33,989 bases of DNA, from positions 1-33,989 of the forward strand of contig JAFAVT010000240.1 in assembly GCA_019242275.1 (NCBI GenBank). The letters are read 5' to 3'. How positions within the stretch are numbered: position 1 is the first letter of the stretch; the number at the start of each line of letters is the position of its first letter. Origin of the DNA: Alphaproteobacteria bacterium. GTDB lineage: Bacteria; Pseudomonadota; Alphaproteobacteria; Micropepsales; Micropepsaceae. Shown in pieces: positions 13,323 through 20,933 of this stretch. Both the position numbers and the translations under genes were made by a program. The notes beneath the pieces were generated by a model. That model saw only the letters and a program-made list of their open reading frames with translations. It made no database searches and was not told the origin of the DNA.

Positions 13323-16037
13323 CTAGGCCACCAGCAGATTGCGCAGCACGTAGGGCAAAATACCGCCATTCTGATAATAGCCGACTTCGTCCGCCGTCAG
13401 GATCATCAGATAGAGCGGAATCTTGTCTATGCCGCCGTCGGGGCGGTGGATCACCCCTTCCATCTTTTGCCGCGGCGTCAACGCGCCGGAGAGACCCGGA
13501 ACCGAAATGGTCTCGCGGCCGGTGAACCCGTAATCCTTGCGGCTCTTGCCCGGCTCAAAGCAGAAAGGCGCCACCCCCATGCCGATCAGGTTGGAGCGGT
13601 GGATGCGCTCAAAGCTTTCGGCGATGACGGCGCGCACGCCGAGCAGCCGCGGACCCTTGGCGGCCCAGTCGCGGGACGAGCCCGTGCCATATTCCTTGCC
13701 GCCGATGACAATGGTGGCATGGCCGTCAGCCTTGTAGCGCTGGGCGGCATCGAAAATACTCATGCCAACGCCTTCGGCCTTGGGGTCGGCATAATAAAGC
13801 GTGTTGCCGCCTTCCTTGCCGCCCATCATTTCGTTCTTGATGCGGATATTGGCGAAGGTGCCCCGCTCCATCACTTCGTCATTGCCGCGGCGGGCGCCAT
13901 AGGAATTGAAATCTTTCTGCGCCACCTGATGCTCCGACAGATAGATGCCGGCCGGCGCGGATGCCTTGATGTTGCCGGCGGGCGAAATGTGGTCGGTGGT
14001 GACGCTGTCGCCAAAGATCGCCAGCACGCGGGCGCCGGTGAGTTCGGCCACCGGCGCCGGCTTGACCGTCATGTCGTCAAAATAGGGCGGGTTTTTCACA
14101 TAGGTGGATGTGGGATCCCACTGATAGGTCTTGCCCTTGACCAGCTTGACCCTCTTCCAGTTGGCGTCGCCCTTGAAGACATCGCCATAGCGCTTCTTGA
14201 AGGCAGCCGGCTTCACCGCCCTGGCGATGGCGGCCTTGATCTCCTGTGGGCTGGGCCAGATTTCCTTGAGATAAACCGGCTCATTGTCCTTGTCATAACC
14301 CACCGGCTCGCGCGTCAGATCCATATTGACCGAACCCGCCAGAGCATAGGCCACCACAAGCATGGGTGACGCCAAGTAATTGGCCCGCACCTGGGGATGG
14401 ACGCGGCCTTCGAAATTGCGGTTGCCGGAAATCACCGCCGACGCCACCAGATCGGCATCGGTGATGGCCTTGGCCACCGGGTCGGGCAGTGGCCCGGAAT
14501 TGCCGATGCAGGTGGTGCAGCCATAACCGGCCAGGTTGAAGCCAAGTTTATCCAGCGCCTTGTCCAGACCGGCCTTCTGCAAATAGTCAGTCACCACCTG
14601 GCTGCCCGGTGCCAGCGAAGTCTTGACCCAGGGCCGCACCTTCAAGCCGCGCTTGACCGCTTTTTGTGCCACCAGACCGGCGCCGATCATCACATTGGGG
14701 TTGGAGGTGTTGGTGCAGGAGGTGATGGCAGCGATCACCACATCGCCATGACCGATGGAATGTTCGCTGCCTTCCAGCCTGGCGCGCTTGTTGGCTTCGG
14801 CCTCTTTCTTGAAGGTGCCGATCAGATTCTCGGCGAAATTGGCGGCGACCTGGCCCAAGGGCACGCGGTCCTGCGGCCGCATCGGTCCTGCCATGGAAGG
14901 CTCCACCGTGTCCATGTCGAGGTGTAAGGTATCGGTGAAGATAGGGTCGGCACTTTTTTTGGTGCGGAAGAGGCCTTGTGCCTTGGCATATTTTTCCACC
15001 AAGGCGACGCGGGGATTGGCGCGGGCGGTGTTTTTGAGATAGCGCAGGGTTTCGGCATCAATGGGGAAGAAACCGCAAGTGGCGCCATATTCCGGCGCCA
15101 TGTTGGCCAGGGTGGCGCGGTCTTCCAGGCTGAGCTGATCCAGCCCTTCGCCATAATATTCCACGAACTTGCCCACCACGCCCTTCTTGCGCAGCATTTG
15201 GGTGACGGTCAGCACCAGATCGGTGGCAGTGACGCCGGCCTTGAGTTTGCCGGTCAGCTTGAAGCCGACAATTTCGGGAATCAGCATGGAAATCGGCTGG
15301 CCCAGCATGGCGGCCTCCGCCTCGATGCCGCCCACGCCCCAGCCCAGCACCGAAAGGCCATTGACCATGGTAGTGTGGCTGTCGGTGCCGACCACGCTGT
15401 CGGGGAAGGCATATTCGACGCTCTTCTTCGGATACTTCGGGTCCGGACCTTTCCTGGTCCAGACGGTCTGGGCGAGATATTCCAGATTGACCTGATGACA
15501 GATGCCGGTGCCCGGCGGCACGACGCGGAAATTGGCGAAGGCCTGCGCCCCCCAGCGCAGGAAGGTATAGCGCTCGCGGTTGCGCTCATATTCGATTTCG
15601 ACATTCTGCTTGAAGGCCTTGGGCGAACCGAAGGCATCCACCATCACGCTATGGTCAATGACCAGATCCACTTCCGCCAGGGGATTGATCTTTTCGGGGT
15701 CGCCGCCCAGCGCTTTCATGGCGTCGCGCATGGCCGCCAAGTCCACTACGGCGGGGACACCGGTGAAGTCCTGCATCAGAACACGGGCGGGACGGAAGGC
15801 GATTTCGCGGTCGGAACTGCGCTTTTTGGCCCAATCCGCCACCGCCTGGATATCGTCGCGGGTGACGGTGTTGCCGTCTTCATAGCGCAGTAGATTTTCC
15901 AGCAGCACCCGCATGGAATAGGGGAGTTGGCCGATCCCTTTCAGCCCGTTCTTTTCCGCCGCGGCGAGGCTGAAATAGACATAGCTCTTGTTGCCGACCT
16001 TCAGGGTTTTGCGGGATTTGAAGCTGTCCTGGCTCAT
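13323..16037 (-). CDS. acnA: Aconitate hydratase AcnA
   Basis: A 904-aa aconitase that converts citrate to isocitrate through cis-aconitate in the TCA cycle, using a [4Fe-4S] cluster. Cluster ligands are Cys441 (in ITSCTNTSNP), Cys507 and Cys510 (in GYGCTTCIGNSGPL). The catalytic swivel domain holds FGDSVTTDHISPAGNI and EYGTGSSRDWAAKG. Length and order match the AcnA/IRP1 branch rather than AcnB. Start ATG 16037 (MSQDSFKSRKTLKVG) has a purine-rich site upstream. In many alphaproteobacteria acnA is next to ccmA; here about 7.8 kb of PHB and other genes separate them. The membrane protein gene follows closely. Confidence 0.98.
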   Translation of the reverse strand: MSQDSFKSRKTLKVGNKSYVYFSLAAAEKNGLKGIGQLPYSMRVLLENLLRYEDGNTVTRDDIQAVADWAKKRSSDREIAFRPARVLMQDFTGVPAVVDLAAMRDAMKALGGDPEKINPLAEVDLVIDHSVMVDAFGSPKAFKQNVEIEYERNRERYTFLRWGAQAFANFRVVPPGTGICHQVNLEYLAQTVWTRKGPDPKYPKKSVEYAFPDSVVGTDSHTTMVNGLSVLGWGVGGIEAEAAMLGQPISMLIPEIVGFKLTGKLKAGVTATDLVLTVTQMLRKKGVVGKFVEYYGEGLDQLSLEDRATLANMAPEYGATCGFFPIDAETLRYLKNTARANPRVALVEKYAKAQGLFRTKKSADPIFTDTLHLDMDTVEPSMAGPMRPQDRVPLGQVAANFAENLIGTFKKEAEANKRARLEGSEHSIGHGDVVIAAITSCTNTSNPNVMIGAGLVAQKAVKRGLKVRPWVKTSLAPGSQVVTDYLQKAGLDKALDKLGFNLAGYGCTTCIGNSGPLPDPVAKAITDADLVASAVISGNRNFEGRVHPQVRANYLASPMLVVAYALAGSVNMDLTREPVGYDKDNEPVYLKEIWPSPQEIKAAIARAVKPAAFKKRYGDVFKGDANWKRVKLVKGKTYQWDPTSTYVKNPPYFDDMTVKPAPVAELTGARVLAIFGDSVTTDHISPAGNIKASAPAGIYLSEHQVAQKDFNSYGARRGNDEVMERGTFANIRIKNEMMGGKEGGNTLYYADPKAEGVGMSIFDAAQRYKADGHATIVIGGKEYGTGSSRDWAAKGPRLLGVRAVIAESFERIHRSNLIGMGVAPFCFEPGKSRKDYGFTGRETISVPGLSGALTPRQKMEGVIHRPDGGIDKIPLYLMILTADEVGYYQNGGILPYVLRNLLVA

Positions 16038-16420
16038 GGCGGCCCTTTGATGGAAGGATCAGGGAGAAAGGGGCGGTTTAGGCAGATTTGCGGCCAAAGG
16101 AAAGCGGGCGGGAAGCCTCACCCTCTCACGTGCCACCGGCCTTGCATCTATCACCCTCAAAAAGGGCAATGCGTGTTCCTGCAAAGGCTTGGCCGATATT
16201 CGTTTGTCCATTTTGGGGCTTATTCCTCCCTCTTCCCCGGGTTTGCCCGCGCTTCATGGGACTTGCCGCCAAGATGTGAGCAGTTGGAGGGCGCGTATCG
16301 GGCGCGGGCGGCAGTGAGGGGCGTGGCCGGTTTGGCGGCATTGCGGTTGCGCGCCGCAGTGCCAGTTGGGCTTTTTTCCAGGCAATTGCTGGGCCGTTGT
16401 TTTGCAATTTTTGCTCACCC

Positions 16421-16552
16421 TTACCCCCCTCCTACCAGCCCCTCAGCCTGGCAAACTGGCGAGGGGGCGCGGAACGCATGGAGGCGGATGATGTCGCCGC
16501 ACTCGGCAACCATGCTGCGCAGCAGGGCTTCGGTGGGATCGGGTTCAGTCAT
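16421..16552 (-). CDS. Short open frame, possibly a truncated gene (43 aa)
   Basis: Reads MTEPDPTEALLRSMVAEC and then GDIIRLHAFRAP before turning into Gly/Val-rich residues coded by a C/G-rich tract (16421-16460) that resembles dispersed palindromic DNA. The first 28 residues look like a normal helical protein N-terminus with balanced codon use, preceded by AGAGG about ten nt before the ATG. It may be the surviving start of a gene cut by a repeat, or simply a small protein. No family recognised. Confidence 0.3.
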   Translation of the reverse strand: MTEPDPTEALLRSMVAECGDIIRLHAFRAPSPVCQAEGLVGGG

Positions 16553-16837
16553 CTCTTTGCATCCTCTTGCCTTCTGCGTTGGCGCTGCCCGCATCGGCGC
16601 GAACAGGGGCGCAAAAGGTAAGCGGATTTTTGGGAAGAAAAAGAGGCCGGCGAGATTTCCCTTGGTTATCCCCGCGCGGGGCGTTGAAGCGAAAGGAAAA
16701 ACATTTTCCCTATCCTCAGCTTGTCCGCAGTGATCCTACCCTGTAATGCGGGGTGAGGCGCGACCGCGCGCAGTGCGCCGCGAGAGAATGGGCGAGCGGC
16801 GGGAGGCAGAAAACTCAAAAATAATGTCCGCGGTTCC

Positions 16838-16867
16838 CAATGTCCGCTTTGTGCAAAGCGGCCATTG
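16838..16867. repeat. Hairpin at the left edge of the AT-richer islet
   Basis: CAATGTCCGCTTTG and CAAAGCGGCCATTG pair over 14 positions with one mismatch. The core CCGCTTTG/CAAAGCGG resembles the hairpin at 19019-19038 (CCGCTTC/GAAGCGG), which sits at the other end of the islet. No T-run follows. Confidence 0.5.
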
Positions 16868-17029
16868 GGCGTGACGCCGTTTTTACCCGGCTAAAAGGTT
16901 TACGTGGACGACCGCTTATGACCCTAAGCTGCCCTTCAGGCGTCCCTAGTTCTGAGGAAGGTTCATCTATGGTTGGGACACTGCCAAAAATTCCCGCTAT
17001 TTTGCGACGACTAACTTTGGGAGGGGGCA

Positions 17030-17452
17030 GTGTCGAGATTACTCATCATACCCCTGATGATTCTTTTTGCTGTTTCCCCTTTGCGCGCTCAGCAAGGTGG
17101 GCAAAATGCTACTGCACAATCTGATTGTGAGGTATATGCCGCTGCTTTCGTCGCACGCCCGCCACACGGAATAATGATTTCAGGGCTACCGGGTGCTGAT
17201 TGTAACTGGAAATCACTTGGCGTCGAAATAGAGGTTGCGGCGGTACTGCCCGACCCAACCAAAAACGCCTTGATCCTCAGTTTATCGCGCCCAACCTATT
17301 CCTCAGATGGAAGTCGCGCATCCTTTATGCAAGCAGGATTCCGCCACAGCAATCCGCCATCGGCTTTGGGAGGCTCAACTTTTATCTGCACAGATGAGAA
17401 GCGCGGTGGGAGATGGAAGTTTGTCGGTATTCGATTGTGGGCAGTCAGTTAA
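17030..17452 (+). CDS. Small exported hypothetical protein, 140 aa
   Basis: Starts at GTG with a strong site (GGGAGGGGG) just before it. A signal peptide (LLIIPLMILFAVSPLRAQQ, cleavage about residue 20) leads to a mature protein of about 120 residues with three cysteines (CEVYAAAF, DCNWKSL, FICTDEK) that could form a disulfide. No known domain recognised. Codon use and base composition are AT-richer than the flanking metabolic genes. The next gene overlaps its end by 40 nt in another frame. Confidence 0.65.
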   Translation: MSRLLIIPLMILFAVSPLRAQQGGQNATAQSDCEVYAAAFVARPPHGIMISGLPGADCNWKSLGVEIEVAAVLPDPTKNALILSLSRPTYSSDGSRASFMQAGFRHSNPPSALGGSTFICTDEKRGGRWKFVGIRLWAVS

Positions 17453-17778
17453 GCATACTCACCGCATTGCGACCGCTCTTCGCCGCAGCCCTTTTCGCGG
17501 GAGCGACTGGCTGCGTCAGCAGTGAAGAGCGCATGATTGCCATTGCGAAATCGAAATGCGCGGACACGATCAAAGAGTATTCGGGGCGCGGCACATTGAA
17601 TTGGGCTGTTGTGCGAGACGGGGGTTTGGTGTTTGTAAGAGGAGAACTAGCTCCCCACCAAGGTGTTGGTGTCCAGCTTTTATTTTCGCATGGACGAGAA
17701 TTGTCTTGTGGCGGGTTTATCGATCTTGGTCCCCATGACCCTGACGAAAGGGGCAATGGGACGCCAGTACAAAATTAA
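17413..17778 (+). CDS. Small putative lipoprotein, 121 aa
   Basis: A hydrophobic segment LRPLFAAALFAGATGCVSSEE ends in a lipobox-like ATGC, so the product is probably a lipoprotein whose mature part begins at Cys34. The mature domain (SKCADTIKEYSGRGTLNWAV ... GRELSCGGFIDLGPH) has two more cysteines. The start is uncertain: ATG 17413 or an in-frame GTG at 17437 would both give a signal sequence. It overlaps the gene before it by up to 40 nt. No family recognised; part of an islet of small exported proteins. Confidence 0.6.
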   Translation: MEVCRYSIVGSQLSILTALRPLFAAALFAGATGCVSSEERMIAIAKSKCADTIKEYSGRGTLNWAVVRDGGLVFVRGELAPHQGVGVQLLFSHGRELSCGGFIDLGPHDPDERGNGTPVQN

Positions 17779-17840
17779 ATCAATAGGAATTGAGCGCTGG
17801 GGAAGAGTGAGGCCCCTTGTGGCGCTTGGCAGAGCTAGAA

Positions 17841-18305
17841 TTAGCATTTGAGATGATTGCACGCCTCCACAACGCGGTGCGACATCCCGCTCAAGCCGCA
17901 GTCGCTGTCGATCCTTCCTTCCAGCGAAACAAAAATCTCCCGCATAAGACTGGCATCCGTTTCTGAAGGCGCAAAGTGCGCCGCAGTATAGTACGCCTCA
18001 TATTGGTCTTGGCCGTTGCGTCTCACGAACTGGATGCCACCCGCGAAGGCGATGTGCGCAATGGGTAAGATGTCCAGAGCAAAATAAAGAGCGTCTGGTT
18101 TGGCAAAGCCACGCCGGCCACCATAAGGGACAGAATGCGCTTCACGGACGCCGGGGACAGCTTCTGCTGCGTGGAGGACGCATTGTTCGGTCGGAATTTC
18201 CTTAACAGCAGCGGTGCGCTTTAGGCCCCAATCCGGGTCACTAAACAGGCATCCACCCAGAGGAATCAACGCGGTCATCACGACCAGTTTTTGTACTGCT
18301 CCCAT
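17841..18305 (-). CDS. Putative lipoprotein, 154 aa
   Basis: Short signal sequence MGAVQKLVVMTALIPLGGC with lipobox LGGC (Cys19). The mature protein opens GLKRTAAVKEIPTEQCVLHA, which resembles the opening of the lipoprotein at 18481-18999 (RERTATLSQVPDLDC). Both have a Cys after an Ile/Val-Pro pair about 25 residues past the lipid Cys, so they may be distant relatives. Later cysteines (SDCGLSG, EACNHLKC) may be disulfide-bonded. It is transcribed opposite to its neighbours. No known family recognised. Confidence 0.7.
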   Translation of the reverse strand: MGAVQKLVVMTALIPLGGCLFSDPDWGLKRTAAVKEIPTEQCVLHAAEAVPGVREAHSVPYGGRRGFAKPDALYFALDILPIAHIAFAGGIQFVRRNGQDQYEAYYTAAHFAPSETDASLMREIFVSLEGRIDSDCGLSGMSHRVVEACNHLKC

Positions 18306-18406
18306 GCCTCCTAATCTCAGCCCTTTTTCCCAGCCTACACGGCTCCGAATGGCAAGTCATTATGCCGTGAGGGAAACTTCTGACTAGAAGGAGGACTAAG
18401 TGCTCA

Positions 18407-18517
18407 ATGCTGGCTGGCGGAATGATGACGGGATGCGGAACGACGGTTAAACTCTCGGCTGAACAAAGTTGGGGGATGATATGTCGGGACTACGATATTT
18501 CATCTTTGCTTTTGTAA
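18407..18517 (+). CDS. Very short lipoprotein-like open frame, 36 aa
   Basis: AGGAGG lies 13 nt before an ATG that opens MLAGGMMTGCGTTVKLSAEQ, with a lipobox-like MTGC and a typical lipoprotein continuation. The frame stops after 36 codons, inside the start of the next gene. It may be the broken start of a lipoprotein gene. The Shine-Dalgarno spacing is long, and the hydrophobic stretch is shorter than a normal signal. Confidence 0.25.
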   Translation: MLAGGMMTGCGTTVKLSAEQSWGMICRDYDISSLLL

Positions 18518-18999
18518 TTCCGGTACTTTGCAGTTGCGTATCTACTGGCTGGATAAGGGAACGCACCGCGACACTCTCGCAAGTGCCGGACCTTGACTGT
18601 ATGGAAAGAGTCATAGCCAGCGCCGTCGCCCCAAAGGCGGTTAATCGCAGTCATATCGAAAAGAAAAACATGTTCAGCGGGCGCATTGAGAGTGTGACGG
18701 AGAGTTACTCTGTGACTACAACAATATCTGGTGGGCGTCGCGATCCGCTGCCTGCCCTTGCGTTCCGGTTTACGGTCACAACCAATCGCGCGCCATTTCA
18801 ACGACTGCTTGGCGGTTCAGGGGATTACCGACTCTTTTGGGGAAATTGGATCGCAGGCACGGAATACGCGAGCGCCGTCCATGATATTGGGCTAAAGGTG
18901 GAGGAAAGCATCATTACTAGCTGCGGAGCGTCATTCTCCTCCGGTGTCCGCGAAAGCACTCATACCCAGAGCCGCGCCATCGACTTTAACCCAATCTAG
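18481..18999 (+). CDS. Putative lipoprotein, 172 aa
   Basis: The ATG at 18481 follows GGGGG with proper spacing and begins MSGLRYFIFAFVIPVLCSC, a lipoprotein signal. Two cysteines (CSC) are close, and the second best fits the lipidated residue (L-C-S-C). The mature domain begins VSTGWIRERTATLSQVPDLD and resembles the start of the mature lipoprotein on the opposite strand at 17841-18305. The rest (TTTISGGRRDPLPALAFRFT ... LKVEESIITSCGASF) looks beta-rich. No family recognised. It is the last gene of the AT-richer islet. Confidence 0.68.
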   Translation: MSGLRYFIFAFVIPVLCSCVSTGWIRERTATLSQVPDLDCMERVIASAVAPKAVNRSHIEKKNMFSGRIESVTESYSVTTTISGGRRDPLPALAFRFTVTTNRAPFQRLLGGSGDYRLFWGNWIAGTEYASAVHDIGLKVEESIITSCGASFSSGVRESTHTQSRAIDFNPI

Positions 19000-19309
19000 T
19001 GCAGCCACTCTCGAAGGACCGCTTCTGGCGCGAAGCGGACTTACAACAGGCAATCCGGTTTAGACTTGGGAGGTGGCTTCGGAGCCACGATTTCATTCAT
19101 CCGGAACGGATTGTGCCTTGCGTTGCGCCTGTTCCGAATTCGACAGGCTGAACCAAGCTGACCCTGCTTTCGCCGTCTCATGGCGGCAAGGAAGGCGCCG
19201 GCCGGGATTGGCGGAAGGCGCCCTTCAGCCAAAAAGCGGCACAAATTTGCCCCATTGAACAGGCAGATTAGCAGGCGAAGGGGCGCCGGCCCCACGTCAG
19301 GGCCGGACG
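19000..19309. other. Non-coding gap with two hairpins
   Basis: 310 bp without a supported gene. The hairpin CCGCTTC-TGGCGC-GAAGCGG lies at 19019-19038. GTGGCT-TCGG-AGCCAC follows at 19073-19088, trailed by GATTTCATT, and could end transcription from the lipoprotein gene. The remainder holds only short frames with irregular composition. GC content rises again toward the next gene. Confidence 0.55.
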
Positions 19310-20092
19310 ATGAAGTGCTTGCGTGAGCGGAACGTGAAAGCGGTTTTGGTTCTGGTGCTTGTTGCGTTGCTGCCGGCGGCGGCCGGCGCGCAAAGCGCCG
19401 ATTCCATCCTGGCACGGCTTTCGGCCGAGAAACCGGCGGCGCCGGAACCGGGCCTCTACAGCGCCGGCGAAGGTCGCGACTTTGTTCTGCTCCCTTGGCA
19501 CGGCAAATATCTGCTGCGCTTTGCCGGTGCGGCGGAGACCTTTGTTCTCACCTCTGATCCCGGTTCGCTGGGCGCCAAGCTGCTGAAATATGACACCGGG
19601 GCGGCGGCGCTTTCCGTTTCGGTCTGGGGCGGGGTGACGCTTTATGCCGCCGATGCGCCTGGCGGCCTGCCCGCCACCCGCCAGGGCGATGCCGCCACCC
19701 CGGCGCCTGCCGCCATCACCGCAGCCGATCTCAAAAGTGCCTTTGACGACGAAGGCAATCATTTCTCCTATGCCGACAATCTGGGCCTGCGTTTCATGGT
19801 GGATGGCGCCCTTCCCGCTGACGCCGGCGGGCGTGCCCTGCTGTTCGACGTGCTGGACACATGCCAGGCGGGCATTGAACGCTTTCTCGCCGCCGGGGCG
19901 GCGGCGCGTCAGGCCTTGTCGCACCATGTCGCCCAGGTGAAGCTGGAAAAAGCGGCGAAGCCCGGGCTCGCCTTGAATGGCCGCACCCTGCTGGTGCGCT
20001 ATGTTCCGGCCGACGGTTTTCTTGGCCGCCTTTCGTCGCATGCGGTAGCACATCAACTGGGCAAGCTGTTGGCCGTGAAAACCGCAGAATAA
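19310..20092 (+). CDS. Secreted protein resembling DUF4908 proteins
   Basis: A 260-aa protein with a signal peptide (VLVLVLVALLPAAAGAQS, cleavage near residue 28). The first mature half follows the pattern of the alphaproteobacterial DUF4908 family: a stretch reading the status of a chain (EGRDFVLLPWHGKYLLRFAG), then FVLTSDPGSLGAKLLKYDTG, then VWGGVTLYAADAPGGLPA. The second half (residues about 140-255) is mixed helix and strand. The family match is from memory and moderate. ATG 19310 is used; an in-frame GTG at 19334 directly before the hydrophobic segment is an alternative. Periplasmic; function unknown. Confidence 0.75.
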   Translation: MKCLRERNVKAVLVLVLVALLPAAAGAQSADSILARLSAEKPAAPEPGLYSAGEGRDFVLLPWHGKYLLRFAGAAETFVLTSDPGSLGAKLLKYDTGAAALSVSVWGGVTLYAADAPGGLPATRQGDAATPAPAAITAADLKSAFDDEGNHFSYADNLGLRFMVDGALPADAGGRALLFDVLDTCQAGIERFLAAGAAARQALSHHVAQVKLEKAAKPGLALNGRTLLVRYVPADGFLGRLSSHAVAHQLGKLLAVKTAE

Positions 20093-20114
20093 TCCTCGCC
20101 GGCGTGGGCCGAAT

Positions 20115-20279
20115 TTAAAGCAGCTTGGTGGCCACGGTATCGAAAGCGGTACTGAGGTTGGTGCCGATATTGGTGAGGGCACCGATCACCACCACGGCGA
20201 TCAGGGCGGCGATCAGGCCATACTCGATGGCGGTGGCGCCGCGGCGGTCGGCTGCAAATCTTTTGAGCAGAGCGGTCAT
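20115..20279 (-). CDS. flp: Flp/Fap family type IVb pilin
   Basis: A 54-aa prepilin. A short basic leader MTALLKRFAADRRG is followed by ATAIEYGLIAALIAVVVIGA, the classic Flp pattern with cleavage after Gly and the conserved Glu-Tyr pair at mature positions 5 and 6. The C-terminus NIGTNLSTAFDTVATKLL is also typical. Mature subunits build tight-adherence pili. The ATG at 20279 is chosen to fit the leader. No tad or cpa assembly genes lie nearby, so this is an orphan pilin that would rely on a machine encoded elsewhere. Confidence 0.93.
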   Translation of the reverse strand: MTALLKRFAADRRGATAIEYGLIAALIAVVVIGALTNIGTNLSTAFDTVATKLL

Positions 20280-20479
20280 GGAGAGGGTCCCTTCGATGAT
20301 GTCGGACGTTATCCGACACACGGTGTGGGGGCGGAACCCCTTGCCGACAACGCCATTAACGCGCGTGCGCCGCGAAAGCGAACATTTTAATAAGCCGAAC
20401 TTGAAGGAAGTTTTCCGCAATACGCGCACCGCGCTTGTCTTTGGCCTGCACGAACGGACAGCATCCCGATAAACAAAAA

Positions 20480-20896
20480 TCAATCGGGCGGGACGAAATC
20501 CTTCGGCGCCAGCTCAAAGCCGGAAAAGTCAAAGCCGGGCGCCACCGTGCAGCCCACCAGGGTGTAATCGCCAAGGCTCCTGGCCATCTGCCATGCATGC
20601 GGCGGCACCACCAATTGGGGCGCCTGGCCCTGTTCAATTTGTGGCCCCAGAATATGCGCCATCTGGCCGACGCAAAGCTCAAGCGGCGCGCCGCGATAAA
20701 AATGCCAGACTTCCGCCGCATCCACTCGATGCCAGCGCGAGATTTCGCCGGCCTTGAGCAGGAACAGGATGGCGGTGGAATACCCACGCGGACCGCTGCC
20801 GGCAGAAAGATCACGCATGGTCTCGCGGAAATGCCCACCTTCGGGATGCGGCTCCAACCCAAGGCGTGCGATCAGATCGTCGGCTTCGCACCTCAT
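20480..20896 (-). CDS. Cupin_5 (DUF985) family protein
   Basis: A 138-aa single-domain cupin. Family marks are LGLEPHPEGGHFRETMRD at 12-29, then GYSTAILFLLKAGEISRWHR, VDAAEVWHFYRGAPLELC, the VPPHAWQMARSLGDYTLVGC block and the closing PGFDFSGFELAPKDF. These His and Glu residues line the barrel. Structures of this family show sugar-nucleotide-like or small-molecule pockets, but a reaction has not been generally fixed. It is 37 nt downstream of the exonuclease on the same strand and may be co-transcribed. Confidence 0.9.
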   Translation of the reverse strand: MRCEADDLIARLGLEPHPEGGHFRETMRDLSAGSGPRGYSTAILFLLKAGEISRWHRVDAAEVWHFYRGAPLELCVGQMAHILGPQIEQGQAPQLVVPPHAWQMARSLGDYTLVGCTVAPGFDFSGFELAPKDFVPPD

Positions 20897-20933
20897 GCGC
20901 TGTCGCGCATTCGTTTAACGCTCAGCCCGCTGC

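Larger units (their letters stand above)
16038..17029. other. Long mostly non-coding region after the acnA start
   Basis: Almost 1 kb holding the acnA promoter side and little else I can support. There is one short minus-strand frame (16421-16552) that may be a gene remnant, and a strong hairpin at 16838-16867. Longer frames here on the plus strand are antisense extensions from acnA or have irregular composition. No tRNA or known small RNA fold is apparent by eye. Base composition shifts toward AT from about 16840 on, where the exported-protein islet begins. Confidence 0.6.

Noticed and set aside
13446-15893. Long plus-strand frames opposite acnA
   Set aside because: Antisense to conserved aconitase motifs and His/Gly-rich, so read as shadows.
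16126-16733. Several frames in the region after acnA
   Set aside because: Low-complexity Arg/Pro-rich translations without start signals; only the short minus-strand frame at 16421-16552 looked protein-like.
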